DNA of 64,000 nucleotides, from positions 310,001 through 374,000 of the forward strand of contig AP026125.1 in the NCBI GenBank assembly GCA_030295235.1, read 5' to 3'. Shown here piece by piece: positions 56,859 through 64,000 of the stretch; position 1 is the stretch's first letter, and each line of letters opens with the position of its first letter. Position numbers and translations under genes: made by a program. Source of the DNA: Fistulifera solaris (Eukaryota > Bacillariophyta > Bacillariophyceae > Naviculales > Stauroneidaceae). Under the pieces are notes generated by a model. It searched no databases, had not been told where the DNA came from, and saw nothing but the letters and a program-made list of their open reading frames with translations.

Positions 56859-57416
56859 TTTGTTAGTCTTTTTGTATGACTGATGTAAAATGACACAATT
56901 TAAAGAAGAGTGTTGGATCCGATTGCAATACACAACTATCAAATGAAGCAATCGTCGAAACGATTTTGAAACTAAAAATATTTTGCAAGAAAAGCGGATG
57001 TGAAGCGAACAAATCGGAAGGACGATGATGATGCGCGTCTGCCCGCGCACTTGTCCAGTACACTCTGCGTCAGTATCGAGCCAATGGTTGGCTGAGCAAC
57101 AGGCAGACAGGCTGCTTCCACGTCAGCAAGATCATCGCAAAGTTCCCTCCAGTCCGTACGGCTTTCGCATTAACCCGTTCCTTCGTAAAAGGCTCTCGAG
57201 CTCGAAGACGACCCTCTCTCTAGTAGACTGGAACAAAGCGGAACTTACACCAGAAATCAACATTTTAAAGAATGATAAAGAACGACGTCTGAATTTTTGA
57301 TTCACCAAAGTTAGACTTGTTCGAAAGAAAAATCCCTTGTAAAACTTAGTTCTAATTAGGATTGAATATTGTCGAAGTCGTTTTTCTACAAACAAAGTTG
57401 ACACATCATCTAATCG
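56859..57416. other. Intergenic, 558 bases
   Basis: Upstream of Hsp70 (minus), downstream of the WLM protease (minus). It should hold the Hsp70 promoter. Small open frames on both strands lack recognisable content. I looked for paired heat-shock-type GAA/TTC elements and saw no convincing array. Confidence 0.45.
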
Positions 57417-58387
57417 TTAAGCGCGAGCCGTTTCGCACATGCCGCATAGTCGCGCGATCGGGGGATTGAGATACGTGCAAGCCCGACAGCTCCATTCGAC
57501 AGAATCTTTCACCGGCGTGTCTTCACTGGTCAAGTCGACGAAGGCAGGCTTCTTGGACGAAACGACAGGTTCCGTCGTATTTGTTGACTCATCATCGTCT
57601 TCATCACTCAGGTCAATCACACAAGGCTGACAACATTGAGTCCCTTTGATACGAAGAAGCTGCCGTTGTCGAGCTTGAGCCGCGGCGACGGCAGCCTCGG
57701 AAGGTGTCATGTACTTTTGAAAACAACAGTCTCCGCCCAATTTGTGTCCCAATGCTACCAAGCGACTGGGGTGTCTGCCAGAAGGATTGCCTCCCCGAGT
57801 CGCTGTCCGGAACCCGAAAAGGGTAACATCGGTTGCAGACCGTTTCCCATCGTCAAACGAGACGCCAGTAATTTGGCATGCTCCTCTAAAATCCCTTCCA
57901 TAATTTCAAAAAACTTTTTTGTCGTGGGGCCCACGTTCGCAGTGCGCGCCAATTCGTGGGCGAATGTACCCGCAATGTCTTCATAATCGTAAAACGCACC
58001 ATGATTGTGCACATGTCGCATGCGTAAGTGAATCTCGTGGCTTTTATTTCCATTGCGACTCAGTGTTTGATTGTAGCCCAACACATTGTCGGGCTGCTGG
58101 TTCTTCTTTCGACGACACAGTGCATCCAATCCATCGCCGCAACAGCAAAATTCGGACACGGAGAGAATTTTATAACCACGTCGCATAATGATGGGAAGAA
58201 ATTCACGCACGACGCGTTCCATCAGCGCTTTGCAAGAGTCCGCTTGTGGTAGTTGATGTAACACAAACAAGGGTGGCATATCGGAAATGGGCAAGGACAT
58301 GGCGGCCGCCGCCTCCTTAGGAGGTAAGGAAGCGACCAAGGGAGCCAGATCACGAACGGTTCGAATTCGTTTTCTTGCGGTGGACAT
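57417..58387 (-). CDS. WLM-domain metalloprotease, Wss1-type, with SUMO-binding motifs
   Basis: WLM/Wss1 proteases degrade proteins covalently trapped on DNA and are recruited by SUMO. The start is ATG 58387. WLM features: an IHLRMRH strand, then YEDIAGTFAHEL and the following helix KKFFEIMEGILEEHAKLLAS, then the family's Gly-rich LGHKLGG and TPSEAAVAAAQARQRQ. As written the zinc motif reads HELARTANVGPTTKK. Removing two extra bases in the CG repeat (57943-57949) and one in the T run (57915-57920) gives HELAHCERGPHDKKFF, the exact WLM HExxH...GPH pattern. A missing base in the G run 57768-57771 joins the C-terminal part. That part holds two SUMO-interaction motifs (VIDLSDEDDDE; FVDLTSED) and a RanBP2 zinc finger (WSCRACTYLNPPIARLCGMC). 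About 322 residues. Confidence 0.85.
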
Positions 58388-58541
58388 TGTCAAAGCTAGT
58401 TGATACTGTCAGTACGGAATTAAAGAATCATTATTTCTTGTGTGAGAAAAGGAACGAGGTTGACCACGAAAGAAAACTTGTTGGATCGATCTCTTTCGAA
58501 AAAATAAAACTTCCTTCCTCCACAATGAATCAATCCAGATG

Positions 58542-58863
58542 TGTTAGGGACAGGGATGGATCGGTAGTGCCACGTCACCGTGCATTTATGCCTTAAGGTT
58601 ACATCGGTTCCACCTTGACATTATCCCTTCTATTTGGTCACGGATGCATAAGCTATGCATAACACTTGGAAGTGAGTGACCTAATGGGTGATCTAGCGGT
58701 TAAGCTAGATCATGAAAGCGTGAACAGAGACGTCGAGCAGGAATTGGAGATGCAAGAGCATTCCATCATTTCGACTAGTTTAGAGCTCACAGTTTTGAGC
58801 CCGGTAAAATAAATGCTCATTACGGCTTGTAATCAGTACTTCTAGACTTATTCAGTTTATCAA
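58542..58863 (+). repeat. Possible 5' LTR of the copia element
   Basis: Begins TGTTAGGGAC, ends near a CA at 58861-58862, contains an AATAAA at about 58808, and directly precedes the gag-like region. The partner LTR lies outside the window, so the limits are provisional. Confidence 0.35.
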
Positions 58864-61800
58864 AGACCCAGCTTTAACCAAGATGGATTCCTTTGGGAGA
58901 TTGATGGAACGGCGATTGAGCGGATTGCGGCAGGGCATCCTCCACCTCGGATTGCGATTGGTCAGCCAAATCCCGAGGCAGGTGCGATTCGCCCTCATGT
59001 CCCAACTCAGTATCGCATTCCAGGCGGATTTCCAAATCCACCACCCGAGGCCCCGCTCAATGGAACCGCGGGCTTGAGATTGGTCTTAGCACAGTGTGGG
59101 TTAACTGATGCACAGACGGCGTCTCTCATGGGAAATAACATCACGTGTCTTGAAGATTTCGGCGAACTTGGCGAAGAAGAAGTCGAAGAGCACCTAAAGA
59201 TACTTGCTTCCGGAAGAAAGAGGAGGTATGGTGCTTGGACTTGGAGTGGTGCCAAGAGTCAAGGCACTTTCTACACTTTGCATGAACTTGCAAGATCGGG
59301 AGATGGCGTTCTCGATGCATACAAGGTGACAATTCCGTATCTTCGGAATGGCAAAGCAAATCGAAAGTGGTTGTCAAAGGCAATGACAAACTCGAAGTTT
59401 CGATGCCCGAGAAGTTTGATTATAAGGATTGGGTTTCGTTCAAAGATGGAATCGAGAACTACTTCCGTCAGACGAAAGGAACTCGGATGATCCCGTTATA
59501 CTACATAATTCGCGAGTGAAACACCTCCGACTGGCATCATGAGTTTCGCGAGAGGCTCGTTTGTGGAACGCGCGTCATGATGGTCCCGAGTACGAAGATG
59601 ATAATGCACGCGTCTACCAGCAGTTGGTACAAGTCTTTCGTGGTACCGACGGATGGGCTTATGTGGCAATGGCAAAGCCCCAAGATGGACGTGCAGCATG
59701 GAAACGCTTGTGTCATCATTATGACGGTCCTCACGCTGTGGAGAAGCGTATTGCTTGGGCAAAGTCGGAGATAACCAACACGGTCTACGCATCCGAAGCA
59801 CGTTTTCCGCTTGAACGCTACGTCACAAAGCTAACGGATTGTTTCCGTATCTTGGAACAAAACGGTGCTGCAAAGAGTGAACGAGAGAAAGTCGATGCTT
59901 TCTACGCCCGGCCTGAAAAGTACAAATGAAGATTTCAAGTCACTTGTTACTTTGATTTTCAACAACATTGAAGTGCGGAATAATTACCAAGCAACTGCCG
60001 ATGCTCTACTGGAATCAAGTTATCGCATGGCGTCGATCACTCAGAGAGAATCTACTAGTGCTCGAAAAGTGGCTAAGAATGCCAAGCGCGACGGAAAATC
60101 TGGTAATGGCAATTCGAACAAGAAAAAGGCCAAAAGTAATGATGGTCAGAGCGGACCACCGGCGGGAACTTATGTTCTTGATGAGAAGAACGGGAAGAAG
60201 CTTTGTAATGGGATTGACGTTACAAATCCAAAGCGAAACTTTACCAACGAAGAATGGGGAAAGATGGGGCGATTACGTTTCTATCCTGAAGGCGAACGTA
60301 AGATTGCGGCAGCCAACACGAATAATTCTTCCGGGAATGGCAGTCGTTTTGGAACTGGCGGTCAAGGCAGCTGAGGACGTGGCGGTAGGACTAGTGGTCA
60401 AGATAGGAAAGTATCTGTGCTTCGAGTAACACAGATGCGTAAGCTAGCCAAGCTTATTACATCTACACCACATCCCACGGCAGCCAGATCATAGAGCAAA
60501 CTGCGAACTCGACTCGCATGCCGATACAACATGTTTCGGTTCCAATTTAGCACCATTTGGATTCACCGACATGACATGTACCGTCTTTCCATATAGCGAA
60601 GACTACGATGCCAAGCAAGATGTTCCGATAGTACATGCCGCAACAGCCTACGATGATCCAGTAACGGGTCACACTACATTATTGTGTTTCTACCACGGAC
60701 TATGGTTTGGGAATACATTGAATGGAAGTCTCATCAATCCAAATCAATGCCGTGCTTATGGTATCGATATATGTGATGATCCATGGGACAAATATCGCGG
60801 CCTACGACTTCGAATACCTGATGAAGGATTCGAGATACCTTTCTCTTATTCGGGTAACGTCGTTTCATTCGGAGACAAGAGTCCCAACGCCAGAGGAGTT
60901 GAATGATTGTCCAAAATATGACATGACTTCAAAGGTTGCTTGGGATCCTGCAACAATTGGAGCACCAAAGTTGTCGCGGGAAGAGGAGGCACGGAAGCGA
61001 TTAATTGGTCAAGTTAAGATTGAATCAAATATTGTGGACAGGGAGTCCGCGCTACTCCGTCAAGGGGAGCCCGAATTTGATGTTTTATTGAATGATTGCA
61101 GTTCGGTGTTTTCAGAGAAAGTGTTTACACAGAAACTCATTGCAGCGGTCAAGATTGCGAGTCCTTATGATCCACCATCGATAGAGGAGTTTCGTTCAGA
61201 GGAGCAATCGGATGCAAAGATCAACGCCAATTGGGAGTGGCACTCGACATTCAAGAGCAACACCAGAAGAAATTTCGAAGAAATTTGGTTGTGGGTTGGA
61301 AACAGCGGCAAAGACGCTGAAAGCTACAACGAATTATGGTGTAAGAACTGCAACAGGTCCATTAATTCGAAGGTATCGAACCGACATTATGCAATCGACA
61401 CATCGGCGAATTCGTGCAACCGTTTTTAACGACACCATGTTTGCGAAGGCGAAAAGTCTGCGAGGTAATAAGAGTGCAGAAGTTTTCACGGATGGACATT
61501 TCGTGACAGTCAAGCCAACTACCAACAAAACTGGTGAAACGGTAGCGAATGCATTGCGCGAATTGATCCAAGAGGTGGGGATACCTCAGAAGATCGTTAC
61601 CGATGATGCTAAGGAGAAGCTCGGTCCGAATCACGAAGTGGATGGAACACATTCGACATTATAAAATGGATTGGGGCAACACGGAACCTTATTCGCATTG
61701 GCAGAATAGAGCCGAAGATGCGATTCGTGAAGTAAGACGAAGGTGGAAGCTTTTACAACATCGACGAGCGATTCCGAAAAGACTTTGGGACTACGGGTTG

Positions 61801-64000
61801 ACGCATATAGCCGAGATAATGTCCAGAACAGTCAGAGTCGGATCAGATCGTACACCATACGAGATACTAACTGGTGATACCGACATTTCTGAGTACATCG
61901 ACTTCGATTTCTACGATTGGGTATGGTTCTATAACAAACCGAACGATAAAGAAGCTCCACCCGAAATCGGAAGATGGCTTGGGGTCTCGCATCGCGTTGG
62001 CGCTTCTATGTGCTACTTCGTTTTGACTCAGAAAGGGGTCGTTTTGTCGAGATCGTCAGTACAACCAATTAATCTACAGGAGGAACTGTCCGATGAGGTA
62101 CGATCACGGATGGAGAAGTTCGATGTAGAAATTAATGGGAGGTTGGCCAATGACAAGTTCATCAGTGATGATATTACGACAGGAATCATCTACCTTGAAG
62201 ACGACGATCCAGTCGCTGAAGGAGAGGAAAAGAGTCCAATCCTGGAAGCCGATGACGTTTGGGATGTCAATGCATACGATCATTATCTCAATGCGGAAAT
62301 ATTACTCCCAGTTGGTGACGGCAGGATCGCCGGAACCGTCATTGAAAGGAAAACGAGACTCGGATGGCAAGCCGATTGGTGTGAGACACCAAGTGCCAAT
62401 GATGGATACAAGGTTGTACAGAGTCAAACTTGCTGACGAACGGTTAGGGAACTTTTCAGCGAATAACATTGCCGAATGTATGTTCTCTGAAGTTGACAGT
62501 GAGGGACGCTCGTGTCGACTACTGAAGGAAATATCAGACCATCGAAAGGATAAAACGGCGATCAATAAAGCGGATGGTATATTCGTTTTCAACAAACGAG
62601 AATACAAGAAGAAGACGACGCGTGGTTGGTACCTTCTAGTCGAATGGATGGAAGGGTATTCCGACTGGGTTCCGTTGAAAGATTTGAAAGAAGCGTATCC
62701 AGTGCAAGTAGCAGAATATGCGAAAGCAAACAACATCCATGACGAACCGGCATTTGCATGGTGGGTAGGAGATGTTCTTCAGAAACGAAACACTATCCTA
62801 GCAAAAGTTAAGTCGAGATACTGGAAAACGACGCACAAGTTTGGCATTCGAATTCCGAAAACTGTGCAGGAAGCTCTTCAAATTGACAAGGATACCGGAA
62901 CTGATTTTTGGCGTCGGGCAATTGAAAAGGAAATGGGAAAAATCAGCGCTATGGGCACATTCGAAAGGTGGAATGGCGGCTCGGCAGAAGATATTCGGAG
63001 CGGCAAAGTCAAACTACCGGGATTTCGAGAAATAAAGTGTCACATGATATTTGACATCAAAATGGATGGCAAGTTTACACGAAAGGCAAGATTCGTGGCT
63101 GATGGTAACATGACTGGCGAATTGCCAGCTTACATGACATACTCGACAGTCGTATCGAGAGAAAGTGTCCGCATTGCATTTCTGCACGCAGCGCTCAATG
63201 ATTTGGATATCTTGGGTTGCGACGTAACAAATGCGTATCTCAACGCACCATGTCAGGAGAAGATATGGGTTGCAGCAGGTCTCCGAATTTGGAGATGATT
63301 TGAGAGGAGCTTGCATGATAATTCGGCGTTGTATGGTCTCAAGACTTCAGGATCGAGTTGGCGCAAAACACTTTCCGAGACCTTAAATGACATGAAGTAC
63401 GTTTCGACGATGGCGGACCCCGATGTCTACCGACGCCGAAGTATCAAAAAGAACGGTGATCACTACTACGAATTCGTTTTGACTTATGTCGACGATATTT
63501 TATGCGTGAGTGAAAACCGAAAGCTACGATGGATATACTCAGTAAGGTTTATGCACTGAGAGACGAAGCCGAGGAACCCGACAGGTATCTTGGCGCCAAT
63601 GTAGCGAAAGCACAATTGAATGATGGACGCACCGCATGGTCTTTATCAAGTGATGATTATGTCAAGGGTGCGATCGATATTGTGAAAGGCATGCTCGCTA
63701 AGGACAAAAGTTACTTAAAGACAAGAGGTAACGAGCGGCCAATGCCAGAGAACTACCGTCCAGAGGAGGATACAACACGCTGAATTGACGCCAGAACTAG
63801 CGACAAGATATCAACAACTTATCGGAATGTTGCGATGGGATGTGAACTTGGAAGAGTGGACATTTTGCTTGAAGTGTCGTTACTTTCACATCATTTGTGT
63901 TTGCCAAGAGAGGGACATCTCGAAGCAGTTTACAAGATCTTCGCTTATTTGGACAACCACAACAAATCCAACATGGTCTTTGATCCCAAAGTAATACATC
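58542..64000 (+). mobile_element. Broken Ty1/copia-type LTR retrotransposon (diatom CoDi-like), truncated by window end
   Basis: A fossil Pseudoviridae-type element in copia order. A gag-like region lies at about 58880-60370, a protease-like region at about 60480-60900, an integrase region at about 61000-62050, a reverse transcriptase at about 62830-63570 (with the YVDD box), and the start of an RNase H region after about 63580. Integrase before reverse transcriptase defines copia rather than gypsy. The coding part is broken, with roughly ten interruptions in the visible stretch, so it does not look whole. Age cannot be dated without the second LTR; the domains remain easily recognisable, which argues against great age. 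Some apparent damage may be assembly error. No host gene is seen inside it. Confidence 0.85.

Noticed and set aside
57915-57949. Loss of the zinc ligands in the WLM protease as a real inactivating change
   Set aside because: Two nearby repeat-length errors restore an exact consensus motif without altering the overall frame, a far simpler account.

Overview
The window is nuclear DNA of a diatom, most likely Phaeodactylum tricornutum or a close pennate relative. The protein families are eukaryotic and lie on both strands. Introns are short (about 58 to 237 bases, all GT-AG). Two proteins start with a signal peptide followed by an Ala-Phe motif (SNA/FAP, AMA/FLS), the bipartite presequence used for secondary plastids. 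The right end carries a Ty1/copia element of the diatom type. I infer the species from these traits together; no single marker fixes it.

Layout. 1-4504: end of an unknown gene, the ZW10 tethering/kinetochore protein, and a Cys-rich unknown protein. 5309-12176: valyl-tRNA synthetase, a RecQ helicase with an extra zinc finger, and plastid ribosomal protein bS21. 13068-21179: an unknown alpha-helical protein, a large membrane protein, a PP2C phosphatase, the CCR4-NOT scaffold NOT3, and a dehydroascorbate-reductase-like protein. 21341-31287: a long coiled-coil protein, a UVRAG/Vps38-like subunit of the class III PI3-kinase complex, the PIKfyve scaffold VAC14, and a Golgi-type glycosyltransferase-like protein. 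31337-36313: the SSU-processome factor SAS10/UTP3, cyclophilin H of the U4/U6 snRNP, and three small unknown proteins. 36498-41658: plastid ferredoxin-dependent glutamate synthase, the largest gene. 41914-46110: a tandem pair of fast-evolving diatom-family proteins and a small secreted protein. 46306-58387: a GNAT-domain protein, an unknown protein, MCM4, a candidate Get2/CAML receptor, mitochondrial Hsp70, and a WLM/Wss1-type DNA-protein-crosslink protease. 58542-64000: a broken copia-type LTR element that runs off the window.

Most of these are single-copy housekeeping genes arranged as divergent and convergent neighbours, so many intergenic stretches are likely shared promoters. They do not form one operon-like system. 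Two themes recur: endolysosomal lipid signalling (UVRAG-like next to VAC14, with ZW10 in the same window) and genome maintenance (RecQ, MCM4, WLM protease).

A caution for any user. About thirty small insertions or deletions break the frames of conserved host genes, mostly by one base in a run of identical bases. When each is counted as one missing or one extra base, every spliced gene I could test returns to a whole number of codons with family-typical sequence. I read these as consensus errors of a long-read assembly, not pseudogenes. Lengths below that say 'after allowing for' rest on this. The most informative case is the WLM protease, whose zinc-binding motif is hidden by two such errors.
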